Source: JBBQQK01 sp038216025
Lineage (GTDB): Bacteria > Patescibacteriota > UBA1384 > XYA2-FULL-43-10 > 1-14-0-10-43-13
NCBI GenBank assembly: GCA_038216025.1
Contig: JBBQQK010000028.1
Span: 1 to 12,923, forward strand
Length of the DNA stretch: 12,923 nt
Direction of reading: 5' to 3'
The notes beneath the pieces were generated by a model. The model was given only the letters and a program-made list of their open reading frames with translations. It made no database searches and was not told where the DNA came from. This document shows, piece after piece, positions 1-5,582 of the stretch; the stretch's first letter is position 1, and each line of letters begins with the position of its first letter. Position numbers and translations under genes: made by a program.

Positions 1-132
1 GGCACACGCTTTGATACGGTAACACAAGAAGATGTTGACAGGGCTGTAAAGCTCATCAACAACAGACCAAGGAAACGACTAAATTATCTGACACCTTACG
101 AGATCTTTGTTAAAAATTGCGTTTCGGACTAG
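1..132 (+). CDS. IS30-family transposase, C-terminal end (partial)
   Basis: This is the last 43 codons of a transposase that begins outside the window, read in frame 1 and ending at TAG 130-132. The residues INNRPRKRLNYLTPYEIF match the end of the DDE integrase core of IS30-family transposases, where an (N)NRPRK..L...TPYE(V/L)F tail follows the catalytic glutamate. In IS30 elements the terminal inverted repeat often overlaps or closely follows the stop codon. The sequence around 117-140 is a candidate right end, but the left end is not in view so this cannot be confirmed. The family call is fairly sure; whether the full gene is intact is unknown. Confidence 0.8.
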   Translation, partial: GTRFDTVTQEDVDRAVKLINNRPRKRLNYLTPYEIFVKNCVSD

Positions 133-440
133 AATTCAGGACAGCATGCTTGACTAATTGATTATTTTGTGTCAATATATCAATGAGACATTCTTTCCCC
201 TTTTTTATGGCCTTCTTAGCAATCGTCATATACACGGAAGCGGGTTGGAATGTCTCTTTTTAGTTAATATTTACGCTGCAGATTCTTACCATAATGAAGC
301 ATTGCGTTTGACACTTCAGTCTAATCTAACAAATTTTACTCATCGAGGCTTACTTGCGATGCTTTTGCATTGATGGTGTGAATGCCCCTGATTTATCGGA
401 GTGTTTGCTCTAACTATTTAAACATACTGCTGCAATGCAA
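133..440. other. Noncoding stretch downstream of the IS30 element
   Basis: About 310 bases hold no convincing gene. One open frame of 71 codons (158-373) has no Shine-Dalgarno sequence, low-complexity hydrophobic composition and no recognisable motif, so I treat it as chance. No tRNA-like cloverleaf or strong hairpin was seen. The start of the stretch may contain the IS30 right inverted repeat and its target-site flank. Confidence 0.4.
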
Positions 441-469
441 TTGATATTAAAGCCATTTTCTGGTAATAT
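441..469 (+). promoter_or_regulatory. Promoter of the triple-HTH gene
   Basis: TTGATA at 441-446 and TAATAT at 464-469 are separated by exactly 17 bp and match the sigma-70 -35 and -10 consensus well. Transcription would start near 476, about 26 nt before the preferred TTG start at 502. Confidence 0.6.
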
Positions 470-501
470 ATTGGCTTGAAAGAAATATGGAGGTGATACC
501 C

Positions 502-1119
502 TTGATCACGCCCAAGTTGATTGATGGCGTCGTAAGTCTAATTCAGACAGAATTGGACGAGCTAGAAGCTGGAATAGCCAGAGAACTGACTAGCTATTCC
601 AGAATAGCGGCCAAATTACAATGCCAATATGCCCAGGTTACCTACATTGTAACGAGGTACCTACCAAGAGAGTACTTACTAAAGAGAAGAGATTATCCTA
701 ACTACATCGCTAGAAGAGTACGGGGTGAGCTGACTGAACACAAACGGAACCAATGCAAAGTTAGCTCTATAGAAAAGCTTGCTTTGGACTTCAACAAAAG
801 TGAGGAGAGAATAAACAATGCGTTAAAAAGTCGCCTGACTCCAGAAGAACTGGCGGAGTACCGGCGCCTATTCCCAAAACGGATTAAGAATAAGCTTACC
901 GGCAAAGTACCCGCCGTAATCAAAGAATTGAAGGCAGAGCTAAAAAACTTCGAATCAGGGGGCAGTTCACGGTTAAGAACATTGGCCGACATCGCCCAGG
1001 CCAACAATATGACAAAACAGAGAGTGGAGCAGATCAAGAAATGTTGCCTCTCACCAGATGAAAAGATGCGTTGGAAAAACGCACGCAAAAAAACCCCAAG
1101 AAAAAGAACCGAGCTATAA
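502..1119 (+). CDS. Basic protein with three helix-turn-helix-like repeats
   Basis: Unrecognised protein of 205 residues, probably DNA-binding. Three repeats of similar layout are visible at residues about 31-75, 88-130 and 160-200. Each has an (I/L)A-containing first helix, a second helix with V/I..I/L spacing (for example MTKQRVEQIKKCCLSPDE), then an L-(T/S/P)-P-x-E turn and a basic tail. This layout resembles sigma-70 region 4 helix-turn-helix units. The C-terminus is strongly basic (KKTPRKRTEL). Start choice: a near-perfect Shine-Dalgarno sequence GGAGGTGAT (490-498) sits 7 nt before TTG 502, whereas the in-frame ATG at 487 has no such site and lies 5' of it. A good promoter precedes the gene and an intrinsic terminator follows it, so it is monocistronic. 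It could be a transcription regulator or a nucleoid-type protein; function is not established. Confidence 0.7.
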   Translation: MITPKLIDGVVSLIQTELDELEAGIARELTSYSRIAAKLQCQYAQVTYIVTRYLPREYLLKRRDYPNYIARRVRGELTEHKRNQCKVSSIEKLALDFNKSEERINNALKSRLTPEELAEYRRLFPKRIKNKLTGKVPAVIKELKAELKNFESGGSSRLRTLADIAQANNMTKQRVEQIKKCCLSPDEKMRWKNARKKTPRKRTEL

Positions 1120-1141
1120 GTAACATGCTTACAGCACCACT

Positions 1142-1169
1142 GAAGAAACCGTCAAGGTTTCTTCTTTTT
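1142..1169 (+). terminator. Intrinsic terminator of the triple-HTH gene
   Basis: A 9-bp perfect stem, GAAGAAACC (1142-1150) with GGTTTCTTC (1156-1164), encloses a 5-nt loop and is followed by a T run. It lies 22 nt after the stop codon at 1119. Confidence 0.9.
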
Positions 1170-1228
1170 AATTGATTTCCATCCTTCCTAACTCATACAG
1201 TCCTTATGTACCATAATAGTCAATATTG

Positions 1229-1258
1229 TTGACTAAAAGTCTATTTATATATTATTAA
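1229..1258 (+). promoter_or_regulatory. Candidate promoter with an overlapping inverted repeat
   Basis: TTGACT (1229-1234) and TATTAA (1253-1258), 18 bp apart, form a plausible sigma-70 promoter. An inverted repeat TAGTCAA (1217-1223) / TTGACTA (1229-1235) overlaps the -35 box and could be an operator. No gene longer than a few codons follows before the terminator at 1308-1339. Confidence 0.35.
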
Positions 1259-1263
1259 CTTGT

Positions 1264-1339
1264 ATTAATTAAGTCAGTTTTTATGACGCTAGCTTGTTAA
1301 GCAATTTAAGCGGACAACTACATTAGGTTGTCCGCTTTT
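1264..1339 (+). ncRNA. Candidate small RNA
   Basis: A transcript of about 75 nt would run from the promoter at 1229-1258 to the hairpin at 1308-1339. It encodes nothing beyond a five-codon frame (ATG near 1283, ending TAA). Support is positional only: promoter plus terminator with no gene between. It matches no RNA family I recognise. Confidence 0.25.
1308..1339 (+). terminator. Strong hairpin terminator
   Basis: An 11-bp perfect stem, AAGCGGACAAC (1308-1318) with GTTGTCCGCTT (1327-1337), has an 8-nt loop and ends in a short TTTT run. It may end the candidate small RNA on the plus strand. It also lies downstream of the minus-strand gene ending at 1449 and could block transcription from that side, although its T run on that strand is poor. 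Confidence 0.65.
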
Positions 1340-1372
1340 GCTATTTACCGACATGCAAACTTTTAATTCGAA

Positions 1373-1411
1373 CACCCCACCCTACCTCCCCTCAGAGAGG
1401 GGAGGAGTTTG
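1373..1411. repeat. REP-like GC-rich hairpin
   Basis: A 9-bp perfect stem CCTCCCCTC / GAGGGGAGG (1385-1405) has a 3-nt loop and C-rich flanks (CACCCCACCCTAC). It stands out in AT-rich surroundings and has no T run on either strand, so it is more like a small dispersed extragenic palindrome than a terminator. Only one copy of this type is in the window. Confidence 0.5.
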
Positions 1412-1448
1412 ACTGCATTCAATCGATCATTTTGCTCGCAGAAAGTAA

Positions 1449-2594
1449 CTATCGCTGATTTGCAATAAATTTTCCAGAATATTGGACTAATTGTCCCATC
1501 GCTACTAACATAAATCCAAAGAGAATTATCCAACCGAGAATAGGAATAAAGCCCAAGATAAATACTGCCAGTGCGCCAACTATTGCAGTAAGCCAATCAA
1601 GTCTCAATTTGCCTTTTTTCAGCCACTTTAAGAGCTGGGCACCGATTAAGACAAAGGATAGCAGTTTGGCCATACCAATCAACAGAAGATATATACCCAA
1701 CATAATCAGTCCAAGGTAGACCCCAACAAAAGTCATAAAAAGTATGATAACTGAAACGGGGGCAACAACCAATGCGACAAAACCCCAACCTAGGTTAGCC
1801 CAGATATTTGCCAAACCATCTTCTGTGTATTTTCTGATTGATTTAGGAAAAAGATAGATCAATACCAGTATTGTTATAAAAGTTATTAACATTGCAAAGA
1901 AAGAAGCAAGGCCGAACATTCCAGCAAAATTGAATTTGCTATAATTTCTATTTTCAACTTTTTTGTAATCAGCGGAGCCAATTTGAGCGCCCGAAGCAAT
2001 TTCTGCCTCATTTGGAGAATAGTAAGTTAGTTTGCCACCGATAACAGCATCGCTGCCTATTTTCAAATTATTGACATTTCTAACAGTAATATTGCCATTG
2101 ATCTTTCCATTAATGGTTACGTTTTCGCCCACAAGCCAAGCATTACCATCAATAACGCCGTTGATTGTAATATTTCCACCCGCTGCCAATAAATCGCCTG
2201 AAACATTTGAGTTGCTGAATATATCGATAGTGCCGCCAACTGCTAAAAGATCCTGATTGACCATGGCGTCTACATTCACAGTGCCGCCTGCCATTCGGGC
2301 TGAGTTGCCAATTGTGCCTCTGATATTTACATTTGAACCGGCTGCAAATAAGCTCTGCTCAACAGACCCGTTCAAATTCAAATTGGTTCCGGCTGCCGCT
2401 AAGTCCCCGCCGACATTGGCATCGGAATTGACCGTATTGCCAGCCACATAAAGATTCCGGACATTTTCATTGGCCGAAATAGTTGTCGTTCCTTCTTCTG
2501 AACCTCGAAAAGAAGCCGCAAAGCTAGTTACCGGAGCAATCAAGAACAAAGAAACAAGCGAGAGCATCACAAACGCACAAATTTTCTTTCCCAT
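1449..2594 (-). CDS. Secreted, membrane-anchored bactofilin-like (polymer-forming) protein
   Basis: Protein of 381 residues. Residues 1-27 form a signal peptide (KK, hydrophobic core, TSFAA cut region). Residues about 45-190 are a run of short beta repeats with a GDLxAAG / GTxNVxG pattern, as in bactofilin (polymer-forming cytoskeletal) domains, which build right-handed beta-helices that polymerise. A charged linker (about 205-222) leads to about five hydrophobic segments (226-249, 268-290, 291-309, 311-323, 334-368). Classical bactofilins are small cytosolic proteins; here the domain should face outward with a membrane anchor behind it. A role in envelope structure is inferred. The Shine-Dalgarno sequence is weak (AGGTAG). 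It stands alone, convergent with the HTH and small-RNA region. Confidence 0.75.
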   Translation of the reverse strand: MGKKICAFVMLSLVSLFLIAPVTSFAASFRGSEEGTTTISANENVRNLYVAGNTVNSDANVGGDLAAAGTNLNLNGSVEQSLFAAGSNVNIRGTIGNSARMAGGTVNVDAMVNQDLLAVGGTIDIFSNSNVSGDLLAAGGNITINGVIDGNAWLVGENVTINGKINGNITVRNVNNLKIGSDAVIGGKLTYYSPNEAEIASGAQIGSADYKKVENRNYSKFNFAGMFGLASFFAMLITFITILVLIYLFPKSIRKYTEDGLANIWANLGWGFVALVVAPVSVIILFMTFVGVYLGLIMLGIYLLLIGMAKLLSFVLIGAQLLKWLKKGKLRLDWLTAIVGALAVFILGFIPILGWIILFGFMLVAMGQLVQYSGKFIANQR

Positions 2595-2733
2595 AGCTAC
2601 CTACTTATTTTAATATTTACACTTATTATTCTACAGCAAAATTAACTAGTTTTTATATAGGAATTATTAACAAATTGTTTCATAACAGTCGGTAAATTGG
2701 TAAAAGATATTTCTTCCTGCAAAGAAACATCCG

Positions 2734-2838
2734 TTACTTCTTAAGCCAAACTTTCTTGCGGTAGTCTTCATATTCTTTTTTACTTAAATTCTTAGAGCCC
2801 AGACGGATAGACAAGAGAATGTAATGCCTCCTGAATAG
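2734..2838 (-). pseudogene. C-terminal remnant of an unidentified protein
   Basis: The minus strand has a 34-codon open frame ending in TAA (2734-2736) that reads like a real protein tail, rich in K, E, Y and R (including GSKNLSKKEYEDYRKKVW). It has no start codon or Shine-Dalgarno sequence. Its upstream limit, a TGA made by TCA at 2839-2841, falls inside the first bases of the REP-like repeat at 2838-2914. This suggests the gene was cut by that repeat or decayed up to it. Family not recognised. Confidence 0.35.
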
Positions 2839-2914
2839 TCATTGCCTAATGCGATGGGATTTCTCGCCTTTATTCATTCCGCCCAACGGCGGTTTCTAAA
2901 TGGATCGAAATGAC
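2838..2914. repeat. REP-like palindromic repeat, degenerate copy
   Basis: The element starts with GTCATTGC (2838-2845) and ends with AATGAC (2909-2914), and contains an internal hairpin CCGCC / GGCGG (2879-2892). The same outer ends, GTCATTGC and AATGAC, bound the better preserved copy at 12281-12364. The layout is that of the small extragenic palindromes found in many bacterial genomes. The stretch 2595-2733 on its other side shows no gene. Confidence 0.5.
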
Positions 2915-2991
2915 ACAAGAGAGATGGGTGTTTGATAACTTTATTTCAGAAGAGTGTCTATTAGAAATGACTTCTGAAGAAGAAGCATAAA

Positions 2992-3414
2992 TCATTTCAT
3001 CTTTCGATGTTTGCTTTTTATAATATTTAGAAATTTTATTACTTTCTTGCCTACAGGCTTGGAGCGAGCTTCATCTCTTTTAATTGCTTCTTCCAAATCG
3101 ATTTCTAAATCCACTATTTTGAAGCCTGCATTATTTTCATGAGCAATTTTACGCCATTGATTTTCATAAATCATAACTAAATTAGTATCGTCGATTACGA
3201 CATCATACCCAAGTTTTAGGAAACGGGCCGCCAACTCTTTTTCTATTTTAACTATTTCTCTCTCCAATCTCATCGGAAAGGTACTGAAATAAAGCATTTC
3301 CCTCAGGCTATCTTTATTCAGTCCCACTGCTCGTGCATGCTTTTTGACGTATATTTCAGCCCATGTGCTTTTACCTGAAGCTGGTATCCCTCTCAACATT
3401 ATTACTTTTGTCAT
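2992..3414 (-). CDS. P-loop kinase similar to the T4 polynucleotide 5'-kinase domain
   Basis: Protein of 140 residues with Walker A GIPASGKST (9-17), D35 and R38 in NKDSLREM, and VIDDTNL (73-79). The positions of K15, S16, D35 and R38 are the same as the catalytic residues of the T4 Pnkp kinase domain, and the C-terminal RSKPVGKKVI block matches the region of its essential Arg126 (here R117). The phosphatase domain of T4 Pnkp is absent. The likely activity is phosphorylation of a nucleic-acid 5'-OH or a similar small substrate; related stand-alone P-loop kinases of this group have diverse substrates, so the substrate is uncertain. No clear Shine-Dalgarno sequence is seen. It is divergent from the arsR operon, with about 150 bp between the starts. 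Confidence 0.75.
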   Translation of the reverse strand: MTKVIMLRGIPASGKSTWAEIYVKKHARAVGLNKDSLREMLYFSTFPMRLEREIVKIEKELAARFLKLGYDVVIDDTNLVMIYENQWRKIAHENNAGFKIVDLEIDLEEAIKRDEARSKPVGKKVIKFLNIIKSKHRKMK

Positions 3415-3506
3415 ATGAAGATTTGATAAATATTAGTAAGTACACTTTCTCAAAAAATGGGTATATATTCTATGAAACAATTTCTAAGTTTTTACATGTC
3501 AGGTAA

Positions 3507-3535
3507 TTGACAGGGTTGTCAGCAAGGTATATAGT
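3507..3535 (+). promoter_or_regulatory. Near-consensus promoter of the arsR operon
   Basis: A perfect -35 TTGACA (3507-3512), a 17-bp spacer and -10 TATAGT (3530-3535) predict a start near 3542. The -10 box lies inside the left arm of the palindrome at 3526-3559, as expected for a repressed promoter. A second small inverted repeat, TGACA / TGTCA (3508-3521), straddles the -35 edge. Confidence 0.8.
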
Positions 3536-3559
3536 TTAATATATATTAAACTATATACC
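3526..3559. promoter_or_regulatory. Perfect 34-bp palindrome, probable ArsR operator
   Basis: Each arm is 17 bp (left arm GGTATATAGTTTAATAT) with no central spacer, and all 17 pairs match. It covers the -10 box and the predicted start point and ends 9 bp before the arsR ATG. Because the predicted transcript starts at its centre, the RNA would carry only one arm, so the palindrome should act as DNA. ArsR/SmtB dimers typically bind AT-rich imperfect palindromes in this position. Confidence 0.75.
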
Positions 3560-3567
3560 ATATTTCA

Positions 3568-3855
3568 ATGAGCCATTCGAAAGTTAATCAAACTACTCGC
3601 GATATTATTTTCGTTTTTAATGAGCACAAGCTTCTTATCTTGCAAAATCTTTACGATTGCAAGGACGATGTCTGTGGCTGCGACCTTATTGACAAGCTTA
3701 AGATAAGGAAAGACTTGCTTTCATATCATATTAAATCGCTTCGAGATCGGGGTTTTATAGAAGAAATAAAATGTGGAGTCAAGAAAAAATATTCTATCAC
3801 CAAAAACAAAAACGAAATTGTTAAAAATATATTAACCACCGCTAAATTAATTTAG
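3568..3855 (+). CDS. ArsR/SmtB-family winged-helix repressor
   Basis: Protein of 95 residues with a single winged-helix domain. The metal-binding motif of ArsR is visible: C31, C36 and C38 in CKDDVCGCDL, matching the (E)LCVCDL motif of As(III)- or Cd/Pb-sensing members. The recognition helix follows (DLLSYHIKSLRDRGFI, 49-64), then a wing ending in KKKYSIT. A further Cys, C69, lies after the recognition helix. It probably represses its own operon through the adjacent 34-bp palindrome and lets go on binding a soft metal, a metalloid or on thiol oxidation. No arsenic or metal efflux gene follows; the partners are glutaredoxin and ferredoxin. No Shine-Dalgarno sequence precedes the ATG, and the 5' leader would be only about 26 nt. 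Family call is sure, the effector is not. Confidence 0.88.
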   Translation: MSHSKVNQTTRDIIFVFNEHKLLILQNLYDCKDDVCGCDLIDKLKIRKDLLSYHIKSLRDRGFIEEIKCGVKKKYSITKNKNEIVKNILTTAKLI

Positions 3856-3863
3856 GAGTATCA

Positions 3864-4109
3864 ATGGAAAATCAAGAACGAATTAAAATGTTTTCTACGC
3901 CGAATTGTCCCTACTGCGTTATGTTAAAACAGTATTTAAGTGATAAGAAAATCAGCTACGAAAACATCGATGTGTCGGAAGATCAAAACGCCGCAAATCA
4001 AATGTTTGAAAAATCGCATAATATGGGTGTTCCTCAGCTTTGGATTAAGGATCAAGTGGTGGTTGGTTTTGACGTTGAACAGATCAACGAAATGCTGGAG
4101 ATCAAGTAG
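3864..4109 (+). CDS. Glutaredoxin-like thiol-disulfide oxidoreductase
   Basis: Protein of 81 residues, the normal size for a small glutaredoxin (NrdH/GrxC-like). It has the dithiol active site C15-P-Y-C18 in TPNCPYC, and the cis-proline P57 in MGVPQLWI. GF in VVVGFD matches the G(G/F)xD region that binds glutathione or contacts reductase in this family. A Shine-Dalgarno sequence TAGGAG overlaps the arsR stop and the gap is only 8 nt, so it is the second gene of the arsR operon. It should reduce disulfides, or bind low-molecular-weight thiols, in the cytosol. Whether it works with glutathione, thioredoxin reductase or the adjacent ferredoxin cannot be read from the sequence. Confidence 0.9.
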   Translation: MENQERIKMFSTPNCPYCVMLKQYLSDKKISYENIDVSEDQNAANQMFEKSHNMGVPQLWIKDQVVVGFDVEQINEMLEIK

Positions 4110-4292
4110 ATGCCTATATATATTGAAAACGATAGATGTCCTCAAAACCATCCTTGCCCATCAATAAGAGTCTGCCCTGTAGGTGCCTTGTTGCAAAAAG
4201 ACTACGGTGCACCAGTAGTTGATGAGAAAAAGTGCATAGAATGCGGCGCCTGCGTTGATTTTTGTCCAAAAGGAGCATTACAAATAAGATGA
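4110..4292 (+). CDS. Small ferredoxin-like 4Fe-4S protein
   Basis: Protein of 60 residues with seven cysteines. The second half has a classic 4Fe-4S motif, C42-x2-C45-x2-C48-x3-C52-P. The first half has C10-x5-C16-x5-C22-P, an altered set with only three cysteines, which could bind a second cluster only with unusual or incomplete ligation. The ATG follows the glutaredoxin stop with no gap, so translation is probably coupled; GGAG at 4096-4099 lies within the end of the glutaredoxin gene. As the third gene of the arsR operon it is likely to pass electrons in the same stress or redox response. The partner enzyme is unknown. Confidence 0.85.
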   Translation: MPIYIENDRCPQNHPCPSIRVCPVGALLQKDYGAPVVDEKKCIECGACVDFCPKGALQIR

Positions 4293-4333
4293 ATAACATA
4301 ATATCTTTTACGTGTTAGGGGTAAAATTTAACC

Positions 4334-4357
4334 TAAATTAATAAATTAATAAATTAA
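4334..4357 (+). repeat. Three tandem 8-bp repeats before malic enzyme
   Basis: TAAATTAA occurs three times in a row without error, ending 8 bp before the malic enzyme ATG. There is no Shine-Dalgarno sequence in this leader. The near-palindrome TTAGG ... CCTAA (4315-4336) lies just upstream. Such A/T-rich leaders can help initiation without a Shine-Dalgarno sequence; copy number could vary by slippage. Confidence 0.6.
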
Positions 4358-4365
4358 TCAAAATA

Positions 4366-5511
4366 ATGGACTACGGCAAAAAAGCAATTGAATACAGAAA
4401 AAAAAATACCGTCTTAAGAGTTATTTCTAATTCCAATATTTTAACCAAAGAAGATTTGTCTATTTTTTACACCCCTGGTGTTGCCGCTGTTTCAAAGCTG
4501 ATTGCTGAAGATAAAAGCAAAACACCCGAACTGACAATGAAGCGCAACTCGGTAGCAGTCGTTACAGACGGCAGCGCCGTCTTAGGATTGGGTAATATTG
4601 GCCCCGAAGCCGCGCTTCCCGTTATGGAGGGAAAAGCGATGCTCTTTTCACAATATGGCGGTATTGACGCAATACCAATCTGTCTAGCGACACAAGACAC
4701 AAAGGAAATCATTAAAACCATTAAAAATATTGCGCCTGCCTTTGGCGGCATTAATTTGGAAGATATTTCAGCTCCTAGGTGCTTCGAGATTGAACGAAAA
4801 CTTCAAGACATTGGTATACCTGTTATGCATGACGACCAACATGGCACCGCAGTCGTTGTTCTCGCCGGACTAATAAACGCGCTTAAAGTAGCTGATAAAG
4901 ATTGGAACGGCTTGAAGATTGTTATATCCGGGGCAGGAGCTGCCGGAACAGCTATCACAAAGATAATTTGGGACCATTCAAAAGGTAAAGCTGAGATGAT
5001 TGTACTGGATAGCGAAGGCACACTCTACCATGATCGCGTCGAGGACATTAAGAACAAACATGAGCTTGTGCATATTACAAAAAATATTGAAGAGGGCCAA
5101 CTCAATGATGTTATCGCGGGAGCAGATGTCTTTATTGGAGTCTCTGTGCCTAATATTTTAACTGGCCAAATGGTTAAGAAAATGAATAAAAAAGCGATCG
5201 TTTTCGCTATGGCCAATCCAATTCCAGAAATCGATCCCGAAGAAGCCAAAAAAGCGGGCGCATTGATAGTAGCCACCGGTCGGTCAGATTATACAAATCA
5301 ACTGAATAACGTTTTAGCCTTTCCTGGCATATTTCGCGGCGCGCTAGACGTTCGGGCCGAAAGAATTACATCGGAAATGAAGACAGCGGCATCACTGGCC
5401 CTAGCCGGCTTTATCAGTAATCCAACATCAGGAAAAATAATCCCCTCCATATTAGACAAAGGCGTGACAGAAATAGTGGCCAAAGCCGTTGCCAAAGCGG
5501 CCACGCAGTAA
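4366..5511 (+). CDS. NAD(P)-dependent malic enzyme (oxaloacetate-decarboxylating)
   Basis: Protein of 381 residues, the usual length of the short bacterial malic enzymes. It oxidatively decarboxylates malate to pyruvate with reduction of NAD or NADP. Visible motifs: YTPGVAAVS (35-43, catalytic Tyr), TDGSAVLGLGNIGP (67-80), catalytic-lysine region EGKAMLF (88-94), divalent-metal ligands in LEDISAPRCFEIE (131-143) and MHDDQHGTA (154-162), dinucleotide-binding GAGAAGTA (189-196), and MANPIPEI / ATGRSDY.NQLNN near the C-terminus. No phosphotransacetylase domain is fused, unlike the long MaeB forms. It starts 73 nt after ferredoxin, with no clear terminator between, so some read-through from the redox operon is possible. 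Cofactor preference cannot be fixed by eye. Confidence 0.95.
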   Translation: MDYGKKAIEYRKKNTVLRVISNSNILTKEDLSIFYTPGVAAVSKLIAEDKSKTPELTMKRNSVAVVTDGSAVLGLGNIGPEAALPVMEGKAMLFSQYGGIDAIPICLATQDTKEIIKTIKNIAPAFGGINLEDISAPRCFEIERKLQDIGIPVMHDDQHGTAVVVLAGLINALKVADKDWNGLKIVISGAGAAGTAITKIIWDHSKGKAEMIVLDSEGTLYHDRVEDIKNKHELVHITKNIEEGQLNDVIAGADVFIGVSVPNILTGQMVKKMNKKAIVFAMANPIPEIDPEEAKKAGALIVATGRSDYTNQLNNVLAFPGIFRGALDVRAERITSEMKTAASLALAGFISNPTSGKIIPSILDKGVTEIVAKAVAKAATQ

Positions 5512-5525
5512 ATTTATATTATTTT

Positions 5526-5555
5526 TTGACTCATACCCTTCAATTAGCCTATCAT
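5526..5555 (+). promoter_or_regulatory. Promoter of the ZIP transporter gene
   Basis: TTGACT (5526-5531) and TATCAT (5550-5555) with an 18-bp spacer predict a start near 5562. The leader is about 20 nt and carries the Shine-Dalgarno sequence AAAAGGAA before the ATG at 5583. Confidence 0.55.
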
Positions 5556-5582
5556 TAACATAGGACTAAAAAAAGGAACTCT

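Noticed and set aside
158..373. 71-codon plus-strand open frame after the IS30 end
   Set aside because: No ribosome site, no motif, composition like noncoding AT-rich DNA; too little support for a gene.
702..1088. 128-codon open frame antisense to the triple-HTH gene
   Set aside because: Mirror of a well supported gene with promoter, ribosome site and terminator on the other strand.
1373..1411. C-rich hairpin as terminator of the bactofilin-like gene
   Set aside because: Neither strand has a T run after the stem; a REP-like palindrome fits better.
3526..3559. Palindrome as an RNA hairpin, terminator or riboswitch
   Set aside because: The predicted transcript starts at its centre, so only one arm would be transcribed; no T run follows.
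4467..5504. Several open frames antisense to malic enzyme
   Set aside because: They lie wholly inside a clearly conserved enzyme gene and have no ribosome sites.
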